64,000 bases of DNA from Winogradskyella eckloniae (GCF_013249045.1 NZ_JABRWP010000003.1:186001-250000); one strand, 5' to 3'; positions 19,759 through 29,379 are shown, counted from the first letter of the stretch. The notes: generated by a model from the letters alone, not told the origin. Translations and numbers: made by a program.

Positions 19759-20820
19759 ATGAATGAGGATTTAAAAATATCAAAGAAGAAGCCATCTTAC
19801 CCTATATCATCAAAGTTAGATGCTTATTTAACGCATTATAGAAGAAATATTAATCTACCTATTTATTATGATGATTTGTTGCGATTTCAAGGTTCTATTG
19901 TTGTATACGATAAAAATGATGAAGATACGCTTTGGGTACGTGTTTACTATAATGATTTTGAACGTGATGAAATTGACTTAAGTCTTAAACGTGTGTATTC
20001 TAGTTTGGTGTCAGATGGTGGAGAAGGAATTTTAAAATATTTAAATGTAGATGCTATAGACTTTTGCACATTCGGAAACTCTAAGCCGTTTAGAATTAAG
20101 GTTAGAAATATATTAAATGATAACTACACTTATTTTTATGTTAAAAAAGCAGATGCTTCCCGTGTGTATGGATTAGAGTTAGAACACATGTTGTCGCCAC
20201 ACAACTTAAATTTTTTAGTGTGTAAGGAAACTTTGATTGAGGAGCATATTGCAGGTATTCCAGGTGATGAGTTTATAAAAAATATGCTACCTGATTGTAG
20301 TCCTTCAGAAAAATCGCAAATAGCGAAAGAGTTTGTGAAGTTTAACGAGCGTTGTATGATTAGATTATTAGGTGATATGCGTTCTTATAATTATGTCTTT
20401 GTGCCTATTCATGATTTTGATCATGTTGTTTTTAGAATTAGAGCCATTGATTTTGATCAACAATCGTATGAAGGCAATTTAAAAATTTATCGCCCGCAAT
20501 TTTTTAAAGAGAATTTTAAGATGGTAGAGCTCGTGAGAGCGAAAATACAGAAAGAATCTATAGACCAATATAAAATTGAAGAACGTTCTATCGTAGCAAA
20601 ACGTATGATTAGTTATAAAAACCGTTTGAGACGCTTATTAGAATGTATGGAAAATGATGAGATTTCAATACAGAAGCATATTAATATGATTAAAGAAGAA
20701 ATCTTTAATTACACCCACGATGTTAATTTTAAAAAGAGCAAAAATATGGGCGAAATATTAAAGTATGCGTTAGATTTTGTAAAACGAAATTATGAAGATG
20801 TTGGTTTAAATCGGTTTTAA
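19759..20820 (+). CDS. Conserved-looking protein with cryptic protein-kinase-like C-terminal half
   Basis: I do not recognise a named family for this 353-residue soluble protein. The order of motifs resembles a kinase/aminoglycoside-phosphotransferase fold. A strand with Lys (FYVKK, K129/K130) comes before a helix with Glu (LELEH, E140/E142). A hinge-like stretch LVCKETLIEEHIAGIPGDEF follows at about 153-172. Next is a catalytic-loop-like GDMRSYN with D206 and N211 spaced exactly as in HxDxxxxN. A DFD-like IDFD sits at 230-233. The usual His before the catalytic Asp is missing (LLGD). Residues 1-110 form an unrelated-looking N-terminal domain. It is transcribed divergently from the ABC pair and its stop overlaps the convergent next gene by 4 bases. 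The kinase-like reading is an inference from motif spacing. Confidence 0.75.
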   Translation: MNEDLKISKKKPSYPISSKLDAYLTHYRRNINLPIYYDDLLRFQGSIVVYDKNDEDTLWVRVYYNDFERDEIDLSLKRVYSSLVSDGGEGILKYLNVDAIDFCTFGNSKPFRIKVRNILNDNYTYFYVKKADASRVYGLELEHMLSPHNLNFLVCKETLIEEHIAGIPGDEFIKNMLPDCSPSEKSQIAKEFVKFNERCMIRLLGDMRSYNYVFVPIHDFDHVVFRIRAIDFDQQSYEGNLKIYRPQFFKENFKMVELVRAKIQKESIDQYKIEERSIVAKRMISYKNRLRRLLECMENDEISIQKHINMIKEEIFNYTHDVNFKKSKNMGEILKYALDFVKRNYEDVGLNRF

Positions 20821-21335
20821 TTCCAATTCTCATCAAAATTTAGATTGTCATAATCATCTAGGTCTAAATCATCATCAAATTCACCGTAAATATCGTCATC
20901 CGCTTCAGCTTCAAAAGTTTTTTCTGGTGCTTCGTCTGGTATTTGACCATGTACATACATTAGATTTGGGTAGTCTGTACCTTCTGCTTCTTCAACAATT
21001 TCACCTAATTCTACATAGAAGGTCCACATATTCATAAAATCATAAACATAGATCAATCGGGTAGAAGCTTCATGAACGATGTCATTAATAATGGTAGTGC
21101 CCATCATTTTTACTTCATTACCAGCTTCACTCATGTCCATCATAGCAATTTCCTCACCTTGATTCCATTGCTCATCACTTACATAAAACGACGCCATTTC
21201 CATACCATCAAACCCAAAAGACTGGGTAATGACGTTATGTAAATCTTCCATAGTATTGCTTTCACGAATTTCGATATCGCGAAACACATCCTCATCGGTG
21301 TCATTATCTAAGATAATTCTAAATCTGTAAATCAT
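20817..21335 (-). CDS. Plasmid pRiA4b ORF-3-like (IS1096 TnpR-like) protein
   Basis: The 172-residue protein starts MIYRFRIILDNDTDEDVFRDIEI and matches the pRiA4b ORF-3 family by its pattern (VFRDIEIRESNTMEDLHNVI, ASFYVSDEQW, YVYDFMNMWTFYVELGEI). The family is widespread on chromosomes and is not evidence of a mobile element here. The C-terminus is extremely acidic (DDDLDLDDYDNLNFDENWN). A longer frame begins at 21356, but a -7 promoter box overlaps that position, so the start at 21335 is preferred. Its molecular function is not established. Confidence 0.85.
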   Translation of the reverse strand: MIYRFRIILDNDTDEDVFRDIEIRESNTMEDLHNVITQSFGFDGMEMASFYVSDEQWNQGEEIAMMDMSEAGNEVKMMGTTIINDIVHEASTRLIYVYDFMNMWTFYVELGEIVEEAEGTDYPNLMYVHGQIPDEAPEKTFEAEADDDIYGEFDDDLDLDDYDNLNFDENWN

Positions 21336-21353
21336 TGTTGATATATTATATTG

Positions 21354-21385
21354 CAAAGATAGGGTTTCCTATTTCTATATTCCAA
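21354..21385 (-). promoter_or_regulatory. Promoter TTG-N21-TATCTTTG for the pRiA4b ORF-3-like gene
   Basis: On the minus strand, TTG (21385-21383) is separated by 21 bases from TATCTTTG (21361-21354). This fits the Bacteroidota consensus TTG-N17-23-TAnnTTTG. The predicted transcription start lies a few bases upstream of 21347 and sets the translation start at 21335. Confidence 0.6.
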
Positions 21386-21469
21386 GAACTAAATTCTAAA
21401 ATCTATGGCAACTTTGTTAAAGGTTATAGGACACTTATTTTAAGAATTGTCACTATAAATGTAAGGTTA

Positions 21470-22492
21470 TTATTTACTAAAGCGATGTAATGTAAATGTC
21501 ATGGCAGATAAAAGGAAAAAGGCACCAACCTGATGTAAAACTCCCAACCAAACTGGCACTGCTAAAACTAATGTTAATACGCCTAATGCAAATTGAATAC
21601 CTACTAAAATTAATAAGGCATTGATGCCTTTTTTTTGGTATGGTGTGGTTCCTATTTTATTTGCTTTGTACCAAATTGCTAAAATTAATATTGCGACAAC
21701 ATAAGCTATAGTTCTATGTACAAATTGCACACCACTTTTGCCTTCAATAAAGTTGAGGTATGTTGGTGTTTGTTCAATAAACACGGTTTCGTGTATCCAT
21801 TTACCTTCACTCATTAATGGCCAGTGATTATGAATCCATCCTGCATCTAAACCTGCAACAAAAGCACCGTAAATAATTTGTATAATTAGTATAACTAAGC
21901 CAAGTCTAATAAAATTCCGTAATTTTTTGTCAATGATTTTTTTATATGGAAACATTAAATCTAATGCCACCCAAAACGTATAAGCGAAGGTTAAAAATGC
22001 TGTCGTTAAATGGGCTGCCAATCTATAATGACTTACATCTGGTCGGTCTACCAATCCGCTTTTTACCATATACCATCCTAAAAAACCTTGAAATCCTCCC
22101 ATAATTAAAAGGAGCGTTGCTTTTTTTATAGTAGCTTTTGAAAGGCGTTTTTTAATAATAAAATACACAAAAGGTATAAAGAAAACTAAACCTATAAAAC
22201 GGCCAATAACTCTATGAATCCATTCCCAAAAATAAATATCTTTAAATTCTTCGAGAGTGAAATGGCTATTGAGTTTTTGGTATTCAGGATATTGTTTATA
22301 CAGTTCAAAGGCTTCGTTCCATTCTACCTCATTCATTGGAGGGATTGTCCCAGAAATTAATTTATAGTTTGAAATAGATAAACCAGAATGGGTTAATCTC
22401 GTAATACCACCTACGACAACCATAATAAAAATTAACACACAACCAGTTAATAGCCAATAAATGACGGCTTTATTTTCTTGTTTCTGTTTCAT
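21470..22492 (-). CDS. ctaA: Heme A synthase, COX15/CtaA family
   Basis: This 340-residue polytopic inner-membrane protein should convert heme O to heme A for cytochrome oxidases. Conserved family motifs are visible: GGITRLTHSGLSI after the first helix, EWIHRVIGRFIGL, HLTTAFLTFAY, FVHRTIAYVVAI and LGVLHQVGAFFLL. The four conserved histidines in the membrane are therefore present. About eight hydrophobic segments match the family length. It ends next to the unrelated 20817-21335 gene, and no other cytochrome oxidase gene is in view. Confidence 0.92.
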   Translation of the reverse strand: MKQKQENKAVIYWLLTGCVLIFIMVVVGGITRLTHSGLSISNYKLISGTIPPMNEVEWNEAFELYKQYPEYQKLNSHFTLEEFKDIYFWEWIHRVIGRFIGLVFFIPFVYFIIKKRLSKATIKKATLLLIMGGFQGFLGWYMVKSGLVDRPDVSHYRLAAHLTTAFLTFAYTFWVALDLMFPYKKIIDKKLRNFIRLGLVILIIQIIYGAFVAGLDAGWIHNHWPLMSEGKWIHETVFIEQTPTYLNFIEGKSGVQFVHRTIAYVVAILILAIWYKANKIGTTPYQKKGINALLILVGIQFALGVLTLVLAVPVWLGVLHQVGAFFLLSAMTFTLHRFSK

Positions 22493-22530
22493 AGTTTCAA
22501 AGTTTTCACGTAGAAAAAATAGTAAACGTC

Positions 22531-23955
22531 TTACGGCTTACTGTTTACTGCTTTTAGTCCCAATTCTTTGCCTTTTCTCAACATTAAATTAAAAGCAGCT
22601 TCGTGGTCATTAGGAATTTCGCCTTCCAAAATGGCTTCTTTTATGGTGTCTTTTATTAGTCCTATTTCTCTAGACGGTTTAAGATTAAAGGTTTTCATAA
22701 TTTCCTCACCAGTCACTGGAGGTTGAAAATTACGAACCTGATCGCGTTCTTCTACTTCAACAATTTTATCTCTAACTTTTTTAAAGTTGTTGTGATATTT
22801 TTTGAACTTTTTTGGGTTTTTAGTCGTGATATCGGCTTCGCAAAGCGTCATTAAATCTTCGACATAATCACCTGCATCAAACACTAAACGTCTAACAGCA
22901 GAGTCCGTTACATCTGAAGCAAGTACAATAGGTCTTGAGCTCATAAAAACCATTTTTTGAACGAATTTCATCTTATCGTTCAAAGGCATTTTAAGCCGTT
23001 TGAATAATTTATACACCATTTTTGAGCCAACGAATTCGTGCGCATGAAACGTCCAACCTATTTTTTTGTGGAATTTTTTAGTTGGTGCTTTTCCTATATC
23101 ATGCAACAGAGCAGCCCAACGTAACCAAAGGTTATCTGTAGTTTTGGCAATGTTGTCCACCACTTCTAAGGTGTGATAAAAATTGTCTTTATGTCGTTGC
23201 CCTTCAATTTCGTCAATACCTTTTAGTGCTGTTAATTCGGGTAGAATATATTCTAAAAGTCCTGTTTTTTCAAGATGAATAAATCCAATGGAAGGTATAT
23301 TACTTTCAAGAATCTTATTGAGTTCTACAACAATACGTTCTTTTGTGATAATCTTAATACGTTCTTTATTATCTGCAATGGCTTTAAGAGAAGCATCTTC
23401 AATTTTAAAATTTAATTGGGTCGCAAATCTAACGGCACGCATCATTCGCAATGGGTCATCACTATATGTAACGTTAGGATCTAATGGTGTGCGAATGATT
23501 CCTTTGTCTAAATCGTTGAGACCGTTAAAGGGATCTAGTAACTCGCCAAAGTTGTTTTCATTTAAACTGAGTGCTAAGGCATTAATAGTAAAGTCTCTTC
23601 GGTTTTGGTCGTCTGCTAAAGTGCCGTTTTCAACAATTGGGTTTCTACTGTCTTCATTATAACTCTCCTTGCGCGCACCAACAAATTCTATTTCTATATC
23701 ATCGTAACGCAACATAGCTGTTCCGTACGTTTTAAAAATCTGAACTTTAGGTTGGTTAGGTAAATTTTTAGCGACTTGCTTGGCTAATTCTATACCACTG
23801 CCTACAGCAACCACATCGATATCTTTAGCGTTGCCACGTTCTAATAAATAGTCGCGTACAAAACCACCAATAACATAACAGTCTACTTGTAATTCTTCAG
23901 CAGATTGTGTGATGTATTTAAAAATATTGTGTTTTAAGGCTTGTTTGTGGATCAT
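22531..23955 (-). CDS. cca: CCA-adding tRNA nucleotidyltransferase with HD domain
   Basis: The ~474-residue enzyme starts [15 protein letters not shown]. The class II nucleotidyltransferase head shows [27 protein letters not shown] with the DxD pair, then [11 protein letters not shown] and [18 protein letters not shown]. An HD domain carries [14 protein letters not shown] and [11 protein letters not shown]. It adds or repairs the 3' CCA of tRNAs. A longer in-frame start at 24012 lies upstream of the promoter -7 box and is unlikely to be used. The HD domain suggests additional phosphohydrolase activity, as in other HD-containing members. Confidence 0.92.
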   Translation of the reverse strand: MIHKQALKHNIFKYITQSAEELQVDCYVIGGFVRDYLLERGNAKDIDVVAVGSGIELAKQVAKNLPNQPKVQIFKTYGTAMLRYDDIEIEFVGARKESYNEDSRNPIVENGTLADDQNRRDFTINALALSLNENNFGELLDPFNGLNDLDKGIIRTPLDPNVTYSDDPLRMMRAVRFATQLNFKIEDASLKAIADNKERIKIITKERIVVELNKILESNIPSIGFIHLEKTGLLEYILPELTALKGIDEIEGQRHKDNFYHTLEVVDNIAKTTDNLWLRWAALLHDIGKAPTKKFHKKIGWTFHAHEFVGSKMVYKLFKRLKMPLNDKMKFVQKMVFMSSRPIVLASDVTDSAVRRLVFDAGDYVEDLMTLCEADITTKNPKKFKKYHNNFKKVRDKIVEVEERDQVRNFQPPVTGEEIMKTFNLKPSREIGLIKDTIKEAILEGEIPNDHEAAFNLMLRKGKELGLKAVNSKP

Positions 23956-23990
23956 GTTGAAATTGAAAAACTGTCGTTTTTTTAGCGTTG

Positions 23991-23998
23991 CAAAGATA
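23991..23998 (-). promoter_or_regulatory. -7 box TATCTTTG for the CCA-adding enzyme gene
   Basis: The minus-strand TATCTTTG followed by CAACG lies 36 bases before the start codon at 23955. It matches TAnnTTTG and is the same octamer as the boxes at 4424 and 21354. No well-spaced -33 TTG was found. Confidence 0.45.
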
Positions 23999-24069
23999 CG
24001 ACACCCTAACAATCTTTTAAAAGGAAAACGAAGCTTTTTACATAGGTCGTGTTATGTAATCGTATAATT

Positions 24070-24777
24070 TTATTGACTAGGAAATTTTAAGTCATTAATA
24101 TCTTCATTCGCTTTTTTAAAATCGTGATGCTGTCCTATATCTATCCAATATTGAGTAATAGGAAACGTTTTAATTGTCTTACCGTAAGAAAGTAGTGTGT
24201 TTATTAAGTCTGTGGCATTAAAAAAGGTGTTTTCTGGGATATATTCTAAACACGATTTTTTAAATAAATAAATGCCTGCATTGAGGTTGTAGGTTACTTG
24301 GTGTTTAGGCTTTAAGGTTGTGATTTGTCCATTTTTTGTTTCAATGATGTCGTGAGGAAGTGCAATGACATATGGCGCTGTGGCGACTAATGCTTCTACT
24401 TTATTTGCTAAAAATTCGTCAACAAATTGCTTTAAATCTATATTGGTAAGGACATCTGCATTTAAAACTAAAATGTTGTCCGTTTTATAAGTGTCCTTTA
24501 TTTTTAAAGCGCCAATTGTGCCTAATGGCTTGTCTTCAGTAATAAAATTGATTTTAATTTTATCACTTGCTTTGAGGTAGGATATAATTTGTTCACTAAA
24601 GTGATGTACAGATACATTTATTGATGGTATTCCGTAAGATTTTAAGAGATCAATGTTGTATTCAATTATGGGTTTGTTTCCGATTTTTAACAGTGGTTTT
24701 GGAATATGTTCTGTTAAAGGCATTAGTCTACTTCCTTTGCCGCCAGCCATAATTACAACATCAATCTTAGTATGCAT
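24070..24777 (-). CDS. Sugar-phosphate nucleotidyltransferase
   Basis: The 235-residue protein has the NTP-transferase signature IMAGGKGSRLMPLTEHIPKPLLKIGNKPIIEY at its N-terminus. It continues with TEDKPLGTIGAL, NADVLTNIDL and a C-terminal YWIDIGQHHDFKKANED. This is the single-domain RmlA/GlmU-type pattern found in nucleotide-sugar synthesis; the exact sugar cannot be told. It starts 3 bases after the stop of the dehydratase gene and closes the glycan operon running from 29379 down to here. Confidence 0.9.
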   Translation of the reverse strand: MHTKIDVVIMAGGKGSRLMPLTEHIPKPLLKIGNKPIIEYNIDLLKSYGIPSINVSVHHFSEQIISYLKASDKIKINFITEDKPLGTIGALKIKDTYKTDNILVLNADVLTNIDLKQFVDEFLANKVEALVATAPYVIALPHDIIETKNGQITTLKPKHQVTYNLNAGIYLFKKSCLEYIPENTFFNATDLINTLLSYGKTIKTFPITQYWIDIGQHHDFKKANEDINDLKFPSQ

Positions 24778-24780
24778 GTA

Positions 24781-25989
24781 TTACATTTTATGATCTAAAT
24801 ATTTTCCTGTTTCAAGATGGTTAAAGTTCGGTAATATATTGCGAACTATACCTTTTAAATCGTCTTTTGTCCAAGATTTTTTAGCTTTGAGTTGCGCTAC
24901 TGCCTTAGAAAATTGATTAAGTTCTTCAATGCTATTTTGGTCAGCATTGTTTTTTATGATTCCTATAGAATCAAAGCGTTTGGTGTCTACACTTTCGTTT
25001 TTTGTAAAAAATTCTTCAGTTGTTTTTTCTCCAGTTGTATTAGTTTTTGAAAAAAAACATGGCCATTTTTCAGTTTCTGGAAGCGTTTTTGCTAATTCTC
25101 GGGCTTCGTTTTCATTATCACAGATATGTGGTTCATAGCCTAAAGAGCGTATATATTTAGTGGCTATGTCTACAAAGCTAATGAGGTTAAGATTTGAGTT
25201 TAATTTTGGGAAGAATATTTCATTGTTTTGCCCAAAAATGCACGACATTAGGCAAAGTTGACCTGATTCTTCTGGTGTTATAAAATAACGTTGAATGTCA
25301 TTGGGAGCAACAATAGGTTGCTGTTTTTTTATGCGTTGTTCAAAACCGTGAAGTAACGAACCATCGGAAAAAGCAACGTTGGCAAAGCGTGCTGTAGAAA
25401 TGTTTATGTCTGCACTATTTTGAAACAAAAATAATTCCATTATACGTTTAGATGCTCCCATCATATTAATTGGGTCTGTAGCTTTGTCTGTAGAAACACA
25501 AAAGTATTTTTTTACACCCTTCGCGATTGACTGTTGTATGGTTTTTTCGGTATTTAAAATATTGACGTCTAGCATTCGCATTAACGTAAAGGGATCTTCT
25601 TCACTTCTCACATGTTTTAATGCAGATAGATTAAGAACATAGTCGTAGTGTCCATCTGAAGCTATAAAGGCATCATAAGAAACGGAACCAATGTCTAAAG
25701 CAAATGTTTTAAAATCGCCATTAATATAACCGAGAGAACTTCTTATATCTCTTACCAATTCTACAAGATTATTTTCATTAAGATCTACAACGTGTAGTTT
25801 AAGCGGATGATGTTTAAATAGTTCTTTTGTAACAGCTTGACCTATAGTTCCTGCACCTCCAAGAATTAGAAATTTTGATGAAGAAATGATGGAGTTTAAA
25901 TCATTTTTATAACCTGCTAAGTCTTGTTCAAATAATTTTGAAGGTCTTCCAATTAGGTTTAAAATATTTTGATTGATGTTACTACACAT
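24781..25989 (-). CDS. UDP-GlcNAc 4,6-dehydratase-like polysaccharide biosynthesis protein (FlaA1/CapD type)
   Basis: This 402-residue extended SDR has the NAD-binding motif LGGAGTIGQ near residue 42 and the partner strand VVDLNEN. SALKHVRSEEDP and CVSTDKATDPINMMGASKRIMELFL are present. As in FlaA1-type enzymes, Met stands in place of the usual catalytic Tyr of YxxxK. ISTARFANVAFSDGSLL and QRYFITPEESGQLCL follow. The predicted reaction is dehydration of a UDP-HexNAc to a 4-keto-6-deoxy sugar. The C-terminal ~120 residues are longer than a minimal domain. It is operonic with the adjacent nucleotidyltransferase and the glycosyltransferases. Confidence 0.88.
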   Translation of the reverse strand: MCSNINQNILNLIGRPSKLFEQDLAGYKNDLNSIISSSKFLILGGAGTIGQAVTKELFKHHPLKLHVVDLNENNLVELVRDIRSSLGYINGDFKTFALDIGSVSYDAFIASDGHYDYVLNLSALKHVRSEEDPFTLMRMLDVNILNTEKTIQQSIAKGVKKYFCVSTDKATDPINMMGASKRIMELFLFQNSADINISTARFANVAFSDGSLLHGFEQRIKKQQPIVAPNDIQRYFITPEESGQLCLMSCIFGQNNEIFFPKLNSNLNLISFVDIATKYIRSLGYEPHICDNENEARELAKTLPETEKWPCFFSKTNTTGEKTTEEFFTKNESVDTKRFDSIGIIKNNADQNSIEELNQFSKAVAQLKAKKSWTKDDLKGIVRNILPNFNHLETGKYLDHKM

Positions 25990-26024
25990 TAGGTATTATA
26001 TCGTTACTCTAATTAAATGAATGT

Positions 26025-27080
26025 CTAAACCTCGTTATACACTTTAAGATATTGTTTAGCCGCATTGCTCCAAGAAAACTTTTTGGCTTGATTGTTTAGT
26101 TCTTTTATCTTTTGCTCTGGATGTTCTTTAAATTCAGATAGCGCTGTTTTTACAATGTTAGCCATATATTCTGGTTCATATTCATTCCAGTAATGGGCAA
26201 CGGTTCCGCCTACTTCTGGAAGCGACGTTTTGTTAGAAATTATAACTGGTATGCCAAATGACATCGCCTCCACAACTGGAAGTCCAAAACCTTCAGCCAG
26301 TGACGGATGAACTAAAGCTTGAGCATTGCTGTATAAGTCTTTCTTGCTGTCTTCACTTACAATACCTTTAATAATAACGCGATGCTCTACATGATGTTTT
26401 TTGGCAAGGTCAATAATTTCTTGCTTTTTGTTTTTTGAGCATTTACCAATAAAAATAAGCTTAATTTCTGGATTTAAAAAAGAAAGCATAGGTATCAATT
26501 TATCTTGATTTTTGTAACCTCTAAATTCTCCAACTGAAAGTAAATAAGGAAAATTATACGTATTGCTTTTTATTGGCTTTTCATTTTCTAAAGGATTACC
26601 ATTATAAATTACATATTCTTTGACGTGACTAGGAATCTGAAATTTTTTATGGATACTCGTCTTAGTGAATTCTGAAATATAAACTAAACTAGAGCTTTTA
26701 TTTATCTTTTGTTGTAAGGCAGCATATAGCTTCTTTGTGGCTTCGTTATCTCTATCAAAAATTGAAAAAATGGCATCGTGAATGGTGTAAATAAATTTTG
26801 TTTGCTTAGCGTTTTGTGGCTCAATTTTACTTAAATGCGTTACACCATGAAATACATCATAATTACTGAGAAAATTAATTTTTTTATGAAAACTAAAATA
26901 CGATTTGTACTTAATTTTTTTTCCGAATTTTTTTTTCCAATTTCTAGGTAAATAATAGAATAGGTCTAAATTGGTTTGATCTTGATTGGGTAAATGCTTA
27001 GCCAGATTAAGGCAATATTGGCCAAAGCCTTTATTGGTGTTTCTTAAATAATGAAAATCTATAATTATTTTTTTCTTCAT
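26025..27080 (-). CDS. GT4 family glycosyltransferase
   Basis: The 351-residue retaining GT-B enzyme has LLSVGEFRGYKNQDKLI at the start of the C-terminal Rossmann domain. The donor-binding EX7E region reads HPSLAEGFGLPVVEAMSFGIPVI. VYISEFTKTSI lies in the linker. Its start overlaps the stop of the upstream GT4 gene by 4 bases, so it is translationally coupled. Substrates cannot be predicted. Confidence 0.9.
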   Translation of the reverse strand: MKKKIIIDFHYLRNTNKGFGQYCLNLAKHLPNQDQTNLDLFYYLPRNWKKKFGKKIKYKSYFSFHKKINFLSNYDVFHGVTHLSKIEPQNAKQTKFIYTIHDAIFSIFDRDNEATKKLYAALQQKINKSSSLVYISEFTKTSIHKKFQIPSHVKEYVIYNGNPLENEKPIKSNTYNFPYLLSVGEFRGYKNQDKLIPMLSFLNPEIKLIFIGKCSKNKKQEIIDLAKKHHVEHRVIIKGIVSEDSKKDLYSNAQALVHPSLAEGFGLPVVEAMSFGIPVIISNKTSLPEVGGTVAHYWNEYEPEYMANIVKTALSEFKEHPEQKIKELNNQAKKFSWSNAAKQYLKVYNEV

Positions 27081-28264
27081 TGGTCATTATTCAATTTTGC
27101 TACGATTTTCTCATAATATGCTAAGGTGTTATCGGTCATTTTTTCTTGGGTAAATTGAGACAGCACTTTTTGCCTAGCTTGTTTTTTTATTGGTTTAGTC
27201 TCTTCTGTGTTTTTAAAAATATTCAATATAATATTTTTAAAATCATTATTATCTTTTGCTATAAATCCATCAATGCCATGGTTTATAATTTCTTGAGCTA
27301 CCGGAATATTAGACACAATTGTTACTTTTTCTAAAGCCATAGCTTCTACGATCGTAAAACCAAATGTTTCACCTTTAGATGGAACTGCAATTATAGAGGC
27401 CTCAGATAATTTTTTAGGAATTTGATCAAATGGAATATGGCTGTAATAAGTGGTTTTATTAAGGGCTTCTTTGGTAAAAACTTCAGCTTTTAAATAATCC
27501 CAATATTTTGCGCCTCTTCCTATTAAATGAAGGCTAGCATTGGGTTCTTCTTTAATAATTGCATTAAATATCTCAACCAAATCTTGTACGCCTTTTGCTT
27601 TTGATAATGTACCTATATAAAAGATAGATTTTGGGATTTCTTTAACCGAATGATCTGGAGAAAACACGTTGGTATTAATACCATTAGGAATTACAGTGTC
27701 AACATCTACATTATAGTAGCTCTTAATAAAATCTTTAGAAAAATAACTATTTGCTACGGTAAATGGTGTAGCTAGTAATGCCTTTTTTTCCATAGCAATT
27801 TTTAACGCATCGTTTTTATGTCCTAAATAGTGATGCCAAAAGCCTCGAGAGCCATGAAATCGTGTAACGAGTGGAATGCTATTGTCCCAATATGCCGTAA
27901 AACCATTAAATGTAAAGGATTGAATAATATCTATTTGGTTTTGGGTACTATAGGTTTTTAATTGTTTTGCTAAGAATTGACGCTCTTTTGCTAACCAGTA
28001 GGCTGTAATCTTGGAAAGTCCTAAACGTGCACTTAACGAACGCATTAATTCTGCCAAAGGATGCGCCTTAAAATATTGTTTAAAGAATGTGATTTTTATA
28101 CCGTTATCATTAAGGCTGTAGCTTTTTTTTGAAAATCCGTAAATGTGAACTTCATGACCTTTTTTAATAAGTTCATAAGATATCGTTTTGAAAAACGTAC
28201 CAACGCCTCCATTAGGTGGTAATTTTGGATGCGAATATTCATTGGTAAAAAAAAGAATTTTCAT
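27077..28264 (-). CDS. GT4 family glycosyltransferase
   Basis: The 395-residue enzyme opens with the N-terminal acceptor domain FFTNEYSHPKLPPNGGVGTF. VIPNGINTNVFSP is in the linker. The donor domain shows FYIGTLSKAKGVQDL and SKGETFGFTIVEAMALEKVTIV (EX7E). It is an inner-membrane-associated step in surface glycan assembly, judging by its neighbours. It lies 8 bases after the next GT4 gene upstream. Confidence 0.9.
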   Translation of the reverse strand: MKILFFTNEYSHPKLPPNGGVGTFFKTISYELIKKGHEVHIYGFSKKSYSLNDNGIKITFFKQYFKAHPLAELMRSLSARLGLSKITAYWLAKERQFLAKQLKTYSTQNQIDIIQSFTFNGFTAYWDNSIPLVTRFHGSRGFWHHYLGHKNDALKIAMEKKALLATPFTVANSYFSKDFIKSYYNVDVDTVIPNGINTNVFSPDHSVKEIPKSIFYIGTLSKAKGVQDLVEIFNAIIKEEPNASLHLIGRGAKYWDYLKAEVFTKEALNKTTYYSHIPFDQIPKKLSEASIIAVPSKGETFGFTIVEAMALEKVTIVSNIPVAQEIINHGIDGFIAKDNNDFKNIILNIFKNTEETKPIKKQARQKVLSQFTQEKMTDNTLAYYEKIVAKLNNDQ

Positions 28265-28272
28265 AAACGATA

Positions 28273-29379
28273 TTAGTTAGTTAAAGCTTCATTAAGCGCT
28301 TCATAAAATTTATTAGAAATCACGTCTTTGGTAAAATTGGCTTTGAGGTGCTGATTTCCGTTTTCGACCAAAGTGTTTTGAAGTGTTTTATCGTTTAATA
28401 ACAATACAACCTTATCAGCAAAATCTCTAGGATTACCTGCTTCTGCTAGTAATCCTGTATGTTGGTCAACTATAACTTCTGGAATGCCACCTGCATTTGC
28501 TGCCACAATTGGTACTTTACAAGCATAAGATTCTAATAAAACGCCTCCTGTAGGTTCGTTTTTAGAGGTAAACATAAAGAGATCAAATTCGGGTAGAATT
28601 TCTGGAATATCTCGTCTAAAACCTAGAAAGAAAATATGTTCTGATAGATTCTTTGATTTGACATAATTTTGAATCTCCTCCATTAACTTCCCTTTGCCAA
28701 CCAAAATGTATTTCGCTTTTATCTTGTTTTCCTTTACTAAAATTTCAACGGTGTCAATCCAAGTATAATGGTCTTTAAAGGCTGTGAATTCCGCAATATT
28801 TCCAATAAGTTTATACGTTTTATCTATATTAAGTTCGTTGTGCAAAAAACCGTTTGAAGCTTGTTTTGGAAACTTATCAATATCAGTTACGCTGCCTATA
28901 ATCTTAAATTTATTATGATCTTTTACGGCAGGTTTTAATGATTCTACAACAGCTTGAGAAACACAAAGGATGGATACTATGCCCTTATAATTGTATTTCC
29001 ATTTTCTAAAAAAATTAGTGTCTACACGTTTTATTAACGTTCTACATAAAACGAGTTTAGATTTTAAGCCAAAAATAAAGGCAGAAAGCACTGCTATGGT
29101 ATGCGCTTTACTGTTGTGAATTAAAACCACATCAGCATTTTTTTCTAGCACTAATTTTTTAAAGTTTTTAGCATAAGTTAAACTGTATTCCGATTTAAAA
29201 TTAAACGGAATAACTTGCATGCCTTTAGCTACGGCAACCTCGTATATTTCAGATACTAAAGGACAGACAATCCATTGGTCCTCGATGTTTTTATTGTTTT
29301 CATAGGCTTCATATAGGTAGATAATTTTTTGTTCGTGTCCACGCCAAACTTTAGAAGCTGTAAATTGAATGAGTCTCAT
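28273..29379 (-). CDS. GT4 family glycosyltransferase
   Basis: The 368-residue GT-B protein starts MRLIQFTASKVWRGHEQKI. It has LIGNIAEFTAFKDHYTWID, ILVGKGKLMEEI and SKNEPTGGVLLESYACKVPIVA as donor-domain motifs. It is probably the first gene of the five-gene glycan operon (29379 to 24070). It is divergent from the Kdo-kinase-like gene, with about 160 bases between their starts. Confidence 0.9.
   Translation of the reverse strand: MRLIQFTASKVWRGHEQKIIYLYEAYENNKNIEDQWIVCPLVSEIYEVAVAKGMQVIPFNFKSEYSLTYAKNFKKLVLEKNADVVLIHNSKAHTIAVLSAFIFGLKSKLVLCRTLIKRVDTNFFRKWKYNYKGIVSILCVSQAVVESLKPAVKDHNKFKIIGSVTDIDKFPKQASNGFLHNELNIDKTYKLIGNIAEFTAFKDHYTWIDTVEILVKENKIKAKYILVGKGKLMEEIQNYVKSKNLSEHIFFLGFRRDIPEILPEFDLFMFTSKNEPTGGVLLESYACKVPIVAANAGGIPEVIVDQHTGLLAEAGNPRDFADKVVLLLNDKTLQNTLVENGNQHLKANFTKDVISNKFYEALNEALTN

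Noticed and set aside
20817-21335. Transposon-related gene because the family name mentions IS1096 TnpR
   Set aside because: The name is historical; no inverted repeats, transposase or target-site duplication are visible around it.
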